DNA of 64,000 bases from UBA4582 sp047630175 (lineage in GTDB: Bacteria > Pseudomonadota > Gammaproteobacteria > Pseudomonadales > Azotimanducaceae). The position numbers and the translations under genes are program-made. Position 1 is the stretch's first letter, and each line of letters starts with the position of its first letter. Shown piece after piece: positions 10,363 through 18,802 of the stretch. Below the pieces are notes generated by a model. That model was not told where the DNA came from. It worked only from the letters and a program-made list of their open reading frames with translations, and did not search any database. The DNA lies in the NCBI GenBank assembly GCA_047630175.1, contig JBLHVI010000013.1, positions 4,725 through 68,724 on the forward strand. The letters are read 5' to 3'.

Positions 10363-10641
10363 ATGGCACGAGTGACTGTTGAAGATTGTCTGGAAAATGT
10401 AGATAACCGCTTTGAATTGGTCATGGTTTCCAGCAAACGGGCTCGCCAACTGGCCACCGGCGGCAAAGACCCTATGGTGCCTATCGAAAACGACAAGCCC
10501 ACCGTACTTGCCTTGCGAGAAATTGCTGGTGGTTTTATTGATGCCAGTATTTTAAAAGAAGGCACCCAAGAAGAAACTAATAGGTTAGGTATTGCCGCAG
10601 CACACCATGAATTTGAGACACCCACCGAACCCAGTTTCTAA
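10363..10641 (+). CDS. rpoZ: DNA-directed RNA polymerase subunit omega
   Basis: Omega helps fold and attach the beta' subunit of RNA polymerase and is part of one ppGpp-binding site. The 92-residue protein begins [20 protein letters not shown], continues with [12 protein letters not shown] and contains the [15 protein letters not shown] helix, all diagnostic. GGAG lies eight bases before the ATG. A hairpin with a T-tract follows (10699-10726), so rpoZ is probably partly insulated from spoT. Confidence 0.97.
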   Translation: MARVTVEDCLENVDNRFELVMVSSKRARQLATGGKDPMVPIENDKPTVLALREIAGGFIDASILKEGTQEETNRLGIAAAHHEFETPTEPSF

Positions 10642-10698
10642 ACTAGCCCCCATCGCGACCTCGCCGGGTCACTTTACGCTGCCCGACGTTTATACAGG

Positions 10699-10726
10699 GC
10701 CCACTGCTGTGGGCTTGCTGTTTTTT
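10699..10726 (+). terminator. Rho-independent terminator between rpoZ and spoT
   Basis: GCCCAC-TGCT-GTGGGC is a perfect 6-bp stem with a 4-base loop, followed by TTGCTG and then six T. It lies 57 bp after rpoZ and 80 bp before spoT. Confidence 0.6.
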
Positions 10727-10806
10727 CTACCCAATCCTCCTCGTTCTAGGCATGTGGTGTTTAATTCCGCGAACCACGCAGAAGTAGCCTCCCCGATGGA
10801 GACATT

Positions 10807-12930
10807 GTGTTGCTGACTATTGATGAATTTGCTCTTGATCTAGCTGTCTACCTCGGTGAGAGCCAAATAGACCAGGTCCAAAAAGCCTATTACTACGCCG
10901 AAGCTGCCCATGAAGGTCAGGCCCGTAGTTCCGGTGAAGCTTATATCACCCATCCTCTGGCGGTTGCCGCCATTCTTGCTGATATGCACATGGACCATCA
11001 GTGCCTGATGGCAGCTCTTCTGCACGATGTAATCGAAGATACAGGCATCACTAAAGACACCCTCGGCTTTGAGTTTGATGAGGAGGTCGCCAATCTCGTT
11101 GATGGCGTCAGCAAGCTCAAAAGTATGTTTCAAACCCGTGCTGAAGCCCAAGCAGAGAACTTCCAAAAGATGACCTTGGCCATGGCCAAAGATATTCGCG
11201 TCATTATGGTGAAGCTTGCAGACCGACTGCATAACATGCGCACCATCGGCCACTTGAGTAGCGAAAAACAGCGTCGTATCGCGCGCGAAACACTCGAAAT
11301 TTATGCACCGATTGCCAATCGTTTAGGCATGAATAACATTCGCGTCGAATTTGAAGAGCTTGGTTTTAAAGCGTTATACCCACTTCGTTCATCCATGATC
11401 GAGAAAGCAGTCCTCAAGGCCCGCGGCAATCGCAAGGAGTACGTGAACAATATCCTTGAGTCCATCACTAATTGTCTGGTCCGCGATGCTATTCCTGCGG
11501 AGGTCTTTGGGCGCGAAAAACACCTTTATAGTATCTACGACAAAATGCGCAGCAAACGCCGCTCATTCGCTGAGATCATGGATGTTTATGCCTTCAGGAT
11601 AGTGGTCAACAATGTCGATACTTGTTACCGAGTCCTCGGCGCCGTACACAATCTTTACAAGCCGGTAGCAGGCAGGTTCAAGGACTATATCGCGATACCC
11701 AAAGCTAACGGCTATCAATCCCTGCATACCACGTTGTTCGGCATGCACGGTTTGCCGATCGAGATACAAATCAGAACCTTCGATATGGAAATGGTTGCCA
11801 ATAACGGCATCGCTGGTCACTGGCTGTACAAGGCCAACGACGAAAACAACTCTGGCAGCCACAAACGAGCCCGAGAGTGGATGAAGGGTCTGCTGGAGAT
11901 CCAACAAAGCGCTGGTAATTCGCTAGAGTTTATTGAGAACGTCAAAATTGACCTATTCCCTGATGAGGTGTACGTTTTTACGCCAAAGGGTCAGATCTAC
12001 GATCTTCCCCAAGGTGCAACCTCGGTAGATTTTGCCTACGCCGTACACACTGATGTCGGCAACACGTGCGTTGCCTGCCGCATCGACCGACGCTTAGCAC
12101 CCTTGAGCGCGACACTCGAGAGTGGCCAGACGGTGGAAATCATCACTGCGCCTGGCGCAACCCCGAACCCTGCCTGGCTTAGCTTTGTCATCACTGGTAA
12201 GGCTCGCGGCAGCATTCGGCATGCCCTGAAAAATCAGCAACGCAATGAATCTCTTGCCCTAGGTCGACGCCTGCTAGAGCGGACATTAAAGGCACATCAA
12301 AGCAGCATTGAGGCGATCCAGCCAGCCCGCTTGCATGGGGTGCTAACCGAACGCAGTATGACCAATCTGGACCAACTACTCGAAGCCATCGGCTTAGGTA
12401 ATCAGATGGCGTCAGTGGTAGCGAGGCGCCTGATCACTACTGTCACTGAAGATATTGAAGATATTGAAGATCATTCACTACGTCATAGTCCCTTGCCCAT
12501 CAAGGGTACCGAGGGGCTGGTGGTGACTTATGCGAAATGTTGCAAACCAATTCCAGGGGACCCCATCATCGGCCATATCAGCGCTGGCAAAGGCATCGTG
12601 ATTCATATGGACACGTGTCGAAATATGTCAGAGTTACGCGGCAAACCAGAAGAAACCATGACTGTTCGCTGGGATCCGGCTGTAATCAAGGAATTTTCAG
12701 TTGAGCTGCGAGTCGAGCTTGAGCATGAAAAAGGTATTGTCGCCGCACTGGCATCCACGACCACCAATGCCGACGCCAATGTTGAGCGTATCAGTATGAT
12801 GGAGCGCGACGCGCACCTATCAACGGTGAACATGGTGGTGGCTGTCCGAGACCGCGTGCATCTGGCCAAGGTGATCAAACGCTTGCGTATTATCAAAGGC
12901 GTCAACAAAATTACACGAATGAGAAGTTAA
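10807..12930 (+). CDS. spoT: Bifunctional (p)ppGpp synthetase/hydrolase SpoT
   Basis: SpoT sets cellular (p)ppGpp, mainly by Mn-dependent hydrolysis with a weaker synthetase. The 707 residues contain an HD hydrolase domain (THPLAVAAIL; LLHDVIEDTG, about 45-80), a RelA/SpoT nucleotidyltransferase domain (FRIVVNNVDTCYRVLGAVH; KPVAGRFKDYIAIPKANGY, about 255-310), a TGS domain (VYVFTPKGQIYDLPQGATSV, about 388-445) and a C-terminal ACT domain. The start is GTG 10807 with GGAG five bases upstream. A 9-base unit GATATTGAA is repeated twice near 12450-12470, giving EDIEDIED. Order rpoZ-spoT-ridA-recG matches Pseudomonas. Confidence 0.96.
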   Translation: MLLTIDEFALDLAVYLGESQIDQVQKAYYYAEAAHEGQARSSGEAYITHPLAVAAILADMHMDHQCLMAALLHDVIEDTGITKDTLGFEFDEEVANLVDGVSKLKSMFQTRAEAQAENFQKMTLAMAKDIRVIMVKLADRLHNMRTIGHLSSEKQRRIARETLEIYAPIANRLGMNNIRVEFEELGFKALYPLRSSMIEKAVLKARGNRKEYVNNILESITNCLVRDAIPAEVFGREKHLYSIYDKMRSKRRSFAEIMDVYAFRIVVNNVDTCYRVLGAVHNLYKPVAGRFKDYIAIPKANGYQSLHTTLFGMHGLPIEIQIRTFDMEMVANNGIAGHWLYKANDENNSGSHKRAREWMKGLLEIQQSAGNSLEFIENVKIDLFPDEVYVFTPKGQIYDLPQGATSVDFAYAVHTDVGNTCVACRIDRRLAPLSATLESGQTVEIITAPGATPNPAWLSFVITGKARGSIRHALKNQQRNESLALGRRLLERTLKAHQSSIEAIQPARLHGVLTERSMTNLDQLLEAIGLGNQMASVVARRLITTVTEDIEDIEDHSLRHSPLPIKGTEGLVVTYAKCCKPIPGDPIIGHISAGKGIVIHMDTCRNMSELRGKPEETMTVRWDPAVIKEFSVELRVELEHEKGIVAALASTTTNADANVERISMMERDAHLSTVNMVVAVRDRVHLAKVIKRLRIIKGVNKITRMRS

Positions 12931-12932
12931 GT

Positions 12933-13319
12933 ATGGCTAAGAAAATCATCAACACCACCGAAGCACCGGCAGCTATTGGCACCTATTCACAGGCTGTCGC
13001 TTTCAATGACTGCCTGTATATTAGTGGTCAGATCCCGCTGGTAGCAAGCACCATGGAGATTGTTTCCACGGATATCGAAGACCAAATTAACCAAGTGTTT
13101 ATTAATCTGGCGGCAATTTGTAAAGCCGCCAACACGAATCTCAACCAAGTAATCAAGTTCAATATCTATCTCATCGATCTCGGACACTTCGCGAAGGTCA
13201 ATAAATTTATGGAAGAGCTACTACAAGCCCCTTATCCTGCCCGTGCAGTTGTCGAAGTCAGCGCCTTGCCCAAAGGTGTGCAGATCGAAATAGATGCGGT
13301 TGTCGCGCTGGAACAATAA
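12933..13319 (+). CDS. ridA: RidA family reactive enamine/imine deaminase
   Basis: RidA hydrolyses the reactive 2-aminoacrylate and related enamines made by PLP enzymes such as threonine dehydratase, protecting other PLP enzymes. The 128-residue protein begins MAKKIINTTEAPAAIGTYSQ and has the family pocket residues, including the active-site Arg in PYPARAVVEVSALPKG (about 100-115) and the terminal EIDAVVALEQ. It starts two bases after the spoT stop and is almost certainly co-transcribed with it. Confidence 0.95.
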   Translation: MAKKIINTTEAPAAIGTYSQAVAFNDCLYISGQIPLVASTMEIVSTDIEDQINQVFINLAAICKAANTNLNQVIKFNIYLIDLGHFAKVNKFMEELLQAPYPARAVVEVSALPKGVQIEIDAVVALEQ

Positions 13320-13386
13320 GACGCATTCGCGGAAGAAGCTGGCCTCCAATCCGCCCAAAGAGACTATTATTTAGCTATGATTGCCC

Positions 13387-15453
13387 ATGTCAGACACTCT
13401 TGAAACGGCGCCCATAGATTCACTCCGTGGCGTCGGCCCAGCGTTACGCGACAAACTTGCCAGAGTCGGACTGTTCAATCTCCGTGACGTACTGTTTCAT
13501 TTGCCACTACGCTATGAAGACCGGACCCGCATCACCCCTATTGGCGGTATTGCGCCCGGTGAAACGGTGGTTTTGGAAGGTGAAGTGATCGCCTGCGATG
13601 TTAGCTTTGGCAAGCGGCGTAGCTTGTTGGCCTATTTGTCTGACGGCACTGGCAAGGTCGCATTGCGTTTTTTTCATTTTAACCGCCAACAGCAACTGAG
13701 TCTCAAGCATGCTCAGTTGCGGTGTTATGGCGAGGTGCGGCGCGGCGCGGCGGGTTTAGAAATCTACCACCCAGAATATATCACCGACACCAGCAGTCCG
13801 CTCGCGCAACATTTAACCCCCGTATATCCTGTCACTGAAGGTCTTAGCCAATCACGCGTACGCAGTCTCGTGGATCAGGTGTTGAACATGATGGATGACG
13901 GCAAGCTATTGCAAGATATACCGATTGGCGATGATCCGTTGGTGGCGCAGGACATCAATCAGGCCCTACACATCATCCATCGTCCACCTGCTGACGTCAA
14001 ACTAGAAGCACTGCAGGAAGGCACACATCCAGCGCAGCAACGGCTAGCATTTGAAGAACTGCTTGCACACCAAACTAGTATGCGCCTGGTGCGTGAGGAG
14101 ATGGCGCAGTTGCAGGCATTTAGCTTTGCACCACCCGCTGCGACCTGCGTGGCGCTAGAGAATTCGCTGGCGTTTGACCTCACGGCAGCCCAACAACGGG
14201 TATTCGTAGAAATCGCTGACGATCTAGGCCGCGGCCAACCGATGTTGCGACTCGTTCAAGGTGACGTCGGCTCTGGTAAAACGGTAGTGGCTGCACTGGC
14301 AGCAGCCCAATGTTTAGAGAATCAGTTGCAGGTGGCCGTCATGGCACCTACAGAACTGCTTGCCGAGCAGCACTATAAAAATTTCAGTCAATGGCTGGTA
14401 CCACTGGGTGTTGAGGTTGCTTGGCTGGCCGGCAAGGTCAAAGGCAAGCAGCGCCAGATAGAACTTGCGGCGATCGAAAGTGGGCAGGCAGGTATTGTGA
14501 TTGGCACCCATGCGCTGTTTCAAAAGTCGGTGTTATTTGACCGGCTGGGGCTAGTCATCATTGATGAGCAACACAAGTTTGGTGTACTGCAACGCCTGGC
14601 ATTACGCGAAAAAGGCGAACGGCAAGGACGCATGCCACATCAACTGGTAATGACCGCAACACCTATCCCACGAACCCTAACGATGAGTCTGTATGCGGAC
14701 ATGGACTGTTCGGTCATCGATGAGTTACCACCCGGTCGTACGCCGGTCACCACGAGCGTGTTACCTGACACTCGCCGAGACGAAGTGATAGCCCGGGTCA
14801 TGTCTGCGTGCGAAAAAGGCGCGCAGGCTTATTGGGTCTGCACGTTAATCGAGGAATCCGACGCATTGGAGTGTCAGGCTGCTGAGGCAACAGCCGAAAC
14901 ACTCACGTCCCAGTTGGGTGGATTGCGGGTACGTTTAATACATGGCCGCATGTCCGGCGAAGAAAAAACCCAGATCATGGCGGACTTTAAACAAGGTAAA
15001 GTTGATCTGTTAGTCGCCACTACCGTGATTGAGGTGGGTGTAGATGTGCCTAACGCCAGCTTGATGATCATTGAGAACCCCGAACGCCTCGGGTTAGCGC
15101 AGTTGCATCAATTGCGAGGCCGAATTGGCCGAGGCATCAACAAGAGTCACTGCGTGTTGCTGTATCATCCACCCTTGGGCCTCACTAGCAAACAGCGCTT
15201 GAATGTTATGCGAGAGAGTAACGACGGTTTTTATATCGCGGAACAAGATCTGAAAATTCGCGGGCCAGGCGAGATATTCGGTCAGCGACAGTCAGGCTCA
15301 TTACAATTTCGCATCGCCGATTTAGTGCGTGACCAACATATGTTGGATGCCGTCAGCAGTACGTCGCGATCATTGCTAGACAACAACCGCGATGCTGCCC
15401 TGACAATTATGCACCGATGGCTGACCATGCCAGAGGCATTCAGCCAAGTATAG
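13387..15453 (+). CDS. recG: ATP-dependent DNA helicase RecG
   Basis: RecG remodels stalled replication forks and branched DNA. The protein (688 residues from this start) has an N-terminal wedge/OB domain (LRDVLFHLPLRYEDRTRITPI; VVLEGEVIACDV) and superfamily-2 helicase motifs: Walker A GDVGSGKTVVAALAA, DEQHKFGV, ATPIPRTLTMSLY, LIHGRMSGEEK, ATTVIEVGVDVPNA and QLRGRIGRG. A TTG two codons upstream (13381) is an alternative start; I prefer ATG 13387. It is convergent with the symporter gene. The 67-bp gap shows no obvious terminator hairpin. Confidence 0.96.
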   Translation: MSDTLETAPIDSLRGVGPALRDKLARVGLFNLRDVLFHLPLRYEDRTRITPIGGIAPGETVVLEGEVIACDVSFGKRRSLLAYLSDGTGKVALRFFHFNRQQQLSLKHAQLRCYGEVRRGAAGLEIYHPEYITDTSSPLAQHLTPVYPVTEGLSQSRVRSLVDQVLNMMDDGKLLQDIPIGDDPLVAQDINQALHIIHRPPADVKLEALQEGTHPAQQRLAFEELLAHQTSMRLVREEMAQLQAFSFAPPAATCVALENSLAFDLTAAQQRVFVEIADDLGRGQPMLRLVQGDVGSGKTVVAALAAAQCLENQLQVAVMAPTELLAEQHYKNFSQWLVPLGVEVAWLAGKVKGKQRQIELAAIESGQAGIVIGTHALFQKSVLFDRLGLVIIDEQHKFGVLQRLALREKGERQGRMPHQLVMTATPIPRTLTMSLYADMDCSVIDELPPGRTPVTTSVLPDTRRDEVIARVMSACEKGAQAYWVCTLIEESDALECQAAEATAETLTSQLGGLRVRLIHGRMSGEEKTQIMADFKQGKVDLLVATTVIEVGVDVPNASLMIIENPERLGLAQLHQLRGRIGRGINKSHCVLLYHPPLGLTSKQRLNVMRESNDGFYIAEQDLKIRGPGEIFGQRQSGSLQFRIADLVRDQHMLDAVSSTSRSLLDNNRDAALTIMHRWLTMPEAFSQV

Positions 15454-15520
15454 CCACCTTACTCAACCTAACTTCCTAACATGATCTAGACGACACGGCC
15501 TGGCTGACTTATTTACCTTG

Positions 15521-16795
15521 CTATAAGCTTTGACTTTTTTCGGCCGTTTTACCCTCAAAGATCTCCATATCGAACTTGCCTTCGGAGCGCGCTACAATTG
15601 CCGAAACCGCGGCATCGCCGGTGACATTCACAGCCGTTCGCATCATATCTAACAGTCGGTCGACACCAATAATCAAAGCAATGCCCTCCACCGGTAAACC
15701 CACCTGCTGCAGAACAAGTGCCAGCATAATAAGACCCACACCGGGCACACCAGCAGTACCGATTGATGCCAGGGTTGCAGTGAGGATCACTGCCACATAG
15801 TCGCCAAGACCCAGTTCAATGTTGAATGCCGTGGCGATAAAAACCGTCGCCACACCCTGCATTATCGCAGTACCATCCATATTGATGGTGGCACCAAGCG
15901 GCACAGTGAAAGCAGCAATTTCGTTACTGACACCGACTTTTTTCTCAACGGTTTCCAGAGTAATCGGCAACGTTGCGTTACTCGATGAGGTACTAAACCC
16001 ATAGGCCATGACGGGCGCCATATGTCGAAAGAAAGCCCCAGGACTTAACTTCGCCATGGTGCGAATCATCAGGCCATAGGTCAATAAAAAATGTAGAACC
16101 AGAACCCCAGCTACCGTCAAAAAATAAGCAATCAAGTCAGCGATAGCGGAGAAACCCATATGCGCAAACAAAGAGATCAACAAGCAAAAGACGCCGATTG
16201 GCGCCACGTTCATCAGCATCATCACCATGGTCATGATTACGTCATTCAAATCGTTCAGTCCAGCCCTTACCCGCTGGCCCGCCTCACCACAACGGCTGAT
16301 AGCAATACCGACCAGGATCGCAAACACGATGACCTGCAGCATATTGCCCTCCGCCATTGCTCTCACTGGGTTAGAGGGGAAAATGTCGACGATCACCTGC
16401 TTCAGTGAGGGACTTTCTTTAGCGATGTATTCGGCATCGGAGGTTAGATTAATGCCCTGGCCTGGATCCACAATAATCGCGACACCCAGCGCCAGCGTAA
16501 TAGCAATCGCCGTGGTCATCAAATACAGGCCTACGGTCTTGGCGCCGATCCGCCCCATACTGGCGTTGTCACCCAGATTACTGGCGCCACAAGCCAGCGA
16601 CACGAACACCAGAGGTACTACTAACAGCTTCAAGCTGATGACGAATACCTTGCCGCCGATGTCTAACAGGCCATCAACAATATAAACCATGACTGGATTA
16701 TCATCATTCAGCCCAAAGCTATAGATGATGGAGCCCAAAAGAATTCCGAGCACCATACCGATAATGATATTTCTGGTTAGCTTGTTATGCTCCAT
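15521..16795 (-). CDS. Dicarboxylate/amino acid:cation symporter (DAACS/SLC1 family)
   Basis: This is an inner-membrane secondary transporter that couples Na+ or H+ entry to uptake of glutamate, aspartate or C4-dicarboxylates. The 424-residue protein has the family hallmarks: the serine-rich hairpin with TSSSNATLPIT, GATINMDGTAIMQG, the GTAGVPGVGLIML hairpin and a final helix with DRLLDMMRTAVNVTGD, where Asp and Arg contact the substrate carboxylate and amino group. About eight transmembrane helices are visible. ATG 16795 (MEHNKLTRNI) is preferred over 16852 because GGAGTGAG precedes it and the family starts there. The exact substrate cannot be read from the sequence. Confidence 0.9.
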   Translation of the reverse strand: MEHNKLTRNIIIGMVLGILLGSIIYSFGLNDDNPVMVYIVDGLLDIGGKVFVISLKLLVVPLVFVSLACGASNLGDNASMGRIGAKTVGLYLMTTAIAITLALGVAIIVDPGQGINLTSDAEYIAKESPSLKQVIVDIFPSNPVRAMAEGNMLQVIVFAILVGIAISRCGEAGQRVRAGLNDLNDVIMTMVMMLMNVAPIGVFCLLISLFAHMGFSAIADLIAYFLTVAGVLVLHFLLTYGLMIRTMAKLSPGAFFRHMAPVMAYGFSTSSSNATLPITLETVEKKVGVSNEIAAFTVPLGATINMDGTAIMQGVATVFIATAFNIELGLGDYVAVILTATLASIGTAGVPGVGLIMLALVLQQVGLPVEGIALIIGVDRLLDMMRTAVNVTGDAAVSAIVARSEGKFDMEIFEGKTAEKSQSL

Positions 16796-16887
16796 ACTAC
16801 GACTCACTCCGTACTCTGTACATTTTGGGTCTATATCAAGCAGGCATGTCATGCACCAAGACTGAACATGCGAATCAGCAGCGGTGC

Positions 16888-17055
16888 CTAATCCATTTCA
16901 ATCATCTCAAAATCTTCTTTGCTAACGCCGCACTCGGGGCAGCACCAGTCTTCGGGAATGTCTTCCCAGCGTGTTCCAGCAGCAATTCCTTCGCTGGTTA
17001 AGCCTTCGGCTTCATCATAAATAAATCCACACACAATACACTGCCACTTCTTCAT
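16888..17055 (-). CDS. Rubredoxin
   Basis: This is a 55-residue one-iron electron-transfer protein, short enough to be missed by many gene finders. Reverse-strand translation gives MKKWQCIVCGFIYDEAEG at the N-terminus and WCCPECGVSKEDFEMIEMD at the C-terminus. The four iron-binding cysteines form the two CxxCG knuckles (C6, C9, C39, C42). AAAGGA lies 11 bases before the ATG. Homologues (rubA) deliver electrons to alkane hydroxylases and other oxygenases or take part in oxidative-stress chains; no such partner is encoded in this window. It is divergent from ubiA, which is also near rubredoxin genes in Pseudomonas. Confidence 0.95.
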   Translation of the reverse strand: MKKWQCIVCGFIYDEAEGLTSEGIAAGTRWEDIPEDWCCPECGVSKEDFEMIEMD

Positions 17056-17122
17056 TCACGCACGTCCTTTCTAAATTCGTAATTTTACAATTTCATAATT
17101 TCTGGCGGAAACATCAACTGGG

Positions 17123-17151
17123 TTTAATGACCCGGACAAGCGACGTATACT
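17123..17151 (+). promoter_or_regulatory. Possible promoter for ubiA
   Basis: A good -10 hexamer, TATACT (17146-17151), lies in the rubredoxin-ubiA divergent gap with a weak TTTAAT 17 bp upstream. The GTATAC core is palindromic, so a -10 on the other strand is also possible. Confidence 0.3.
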
Positions 17152-17220
17152 AGCGTAAATCACTGCCCCATTAAACAAAATGGCCAGACCTTGTCTACAG
17201 ACCGAAAACCCAAATCTAGT

Positions 17221-18147
17221 ATGACATTTGTCCTCGCATCGATCGGGTCTTATTTGTCATCGACATGTCAACATATTGGTGCGGCTGTTGATTGCCGATT
17301 CCCCACCCTGTGGCCGCTCATTCAACTGGCGAGATTACACAAACCGATTGGTATATATCTCATTCTGTGGCCGACACTGTGGGCCTTGTGGTTAGCTGCT
17401 GAAGGGTTTCCTGGCTGGCACCTCTTTCTGGTTTTTGTCGTGGGCACGGTTGTCGTTCGGTCAGCAGGCTGCATTATTAACGATGTCCTGGATCGAAACT
17501 TTGATGGCAAAGTGAAGCGTACCCAAAACCGTCCGTTGGTGCTTGGCCAAGTCAGTGTCACAGCGGCACTGAGCTTTATGGTAATACTGCTATTTGTCGC
17601 ATTATTGTTGGTATTAACGACCAACCTGTTGACCGTTTTACTCGCTCTGGGCGCCGTCATCACCGCGGCGATCTATCCGCTGATGAAACGATTTACCTAT
17701 ATGCCTCAGGCCATCCTTGGTCTGGCATTTTCTTTCGGAACACTTATGAGCTTTAGTGCTGTGAGCAATGAGATCCCAAAGGTCGCTGGATTGCTGGTTA
17801 TCGCGAATATCCTCTGGACAATTGCCTATGATACCCAATACGCAATGGTTGACCGTGATGACGACCTACGCTTGGGACTAAAATCATCGGCGATCCTATT
17901 TGCCGATATGGACAGGGCAGCTATAGGTTCATTGCAGATTATTTTTTTACTGATTATGTACAATGTCGGCCAAACACTCGACTTGAGATTCTTTTACCTG
18001 ATTGGACTGGTGGCTGCTGCCGGGCTTTTCATCTATCAGCAGTACTTAATAATTGAGCGCGACAGAGACGGCTGCTTCAATGCTTTTTTGAACAATCACT
18101 GGGTCGGCCTGCTGATTTTCATTGGTATTGTTCTACACCATTGGTAG
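17221..18147 (+). CDS. ubiA: 4-hydroxybenzoate octaprenyltransferase
   Basis: UbiA attaches the polyprenyl tail to 4-hydroxybenzoate in ubiquinone synthesis and is an integral membrane protein. It has the two Mg-prenyl-diphosphate motifs: NDVLDRNFDGKVKRTQNRPL and DTQYAMVDRDDDLRLGLKSS. LARLHKPIGIYLILWPTLWALW and about eight to nine transmembrane helices complete the family picture. The start is uncertain: TTG 17191 is in frame ten codons upstream, and neither has a good Shine-Dalgarno sequence. The first ~40 residues are longer than usual. No ubiC (chorismate lyase) gene is adjacent, unlike Pseudomonas. Confidence 0.93.
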   Translation: MTFVLASIGSYLSSTCQHIGAAVDCRFPTLWPLIQLARLHKPIGIYLILWPTLWALWLAAEGFPGWHLFLVFVVGTVVVRSAGCIINDVLDRNFDGKVKRTQNRPLVLGQVSVTAALSFMVILLFVALLLVLTTNLLTVLLALGAVITAAIYPLMKRFTYMPQAILGLAFSFGTLMSFSAVSNEIPKVAGLLVIANILWTIAYDTQYAMVDRDDDLRLGLKSSAILFADMDRAAIGSLQIIFLLIMYNVGQTLDLRFFYLIGLVAAAGLFIYQQYLIIERDRDGCFNAFLNNHWVGLLIFIGIVLHHW

Positions 18148-18238
18148 AAAGAGTGCTGTCAATGAATAACACTGGCGCAACACCATGCCGTCAAAGACGA
18201 TGGCAACAACTAATCAGCGAAAAGAGCGGGTTTTAAAC

Positions 18239-18784
18239 ATGCTTGTAGTAAACCGCTTAGTGATGATGCTAAACAAACTGGCTGATGCAACGGGTACCTG
18301 CATCGCACCGCTGACATTTTTCATGATGCTATTAACCTGCGTAGTTGTTGTTGCACGCTATTGGTTTAATACTGGCTTAACCCCTGTTGCCGAGGGTGTA
18401 ATGTTTCTCCACGCCTGTGTATTTATGTTGGGTATCGCCTATACACTGCGGGCTGGTGGGCACGTTCGTGTCGATATCATTTATCAGCGATTATCCGACC
18501 GCGGCAAGGCCTTCATTGACCTGTTAGGTGCAGTCTTCTTTTTGTTTCCCTTCACAGCCTTTCTCTTTATTGCCAGTCTCGATTATGTCAGCCTCTCTTG
18601 GCGACTGCAGGAAGGCTCGCCAGAACCCGGCGGCCTGCCCGGAACCTATGTCATGAAAAGCCTGATTCCATTGATGGCTATGCTACTGGGGTTACAGGGA
18701 ATTGCAGAAGTTCTACGCTGTCTGCAGATTCTGTTACCTGAGATTGTCAACGATAACGCCAGCCAAAATAAGACATGTTCATGA
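18239..18784 (+). CDS. TRAP transporter small permease (DctQ type)
   Basis: This is the small membrane subunit of a tripartite ATP-independent periplasmic transporter, which pairs with the large permease encoded just downstream. Four hydrophobic helices are visible in about 180 residues. The family signature HVRVDIIYQRLSDRGKAFIDLLG follows the second helix, and SWRLQEGSPEPGGLPGTYVMKSLIPL precedes the last, features of the mannitol/chloroaromatic (FcbT2-like) subgroup. Upstream in-frame ATGs at 18185 and 18200 would add a charged, poorly conserved lead; I favour 18239 without strong ribosome-site evidence. Confidence 0.88.
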   Translation: MLVVNRLVMMLNKLADATGTCIAPLTFFMMLLTCVVVVARYWFNTGLTPVAEGVMFLHACVFMLGIAYTLRAGGHVRVDIIYQRLSDRGKAFIDLLGAVFFLFPFTAFLFIASLDYVSLSWRLQEGSPEPGGLPGTYVMKSLIPLMAMLLGLQGIAEVLRCLQILLPEIVNDNASQNKTCS

Positions 18785-18802
18785 AAAAACTCGTGTGAAA
18801 TT

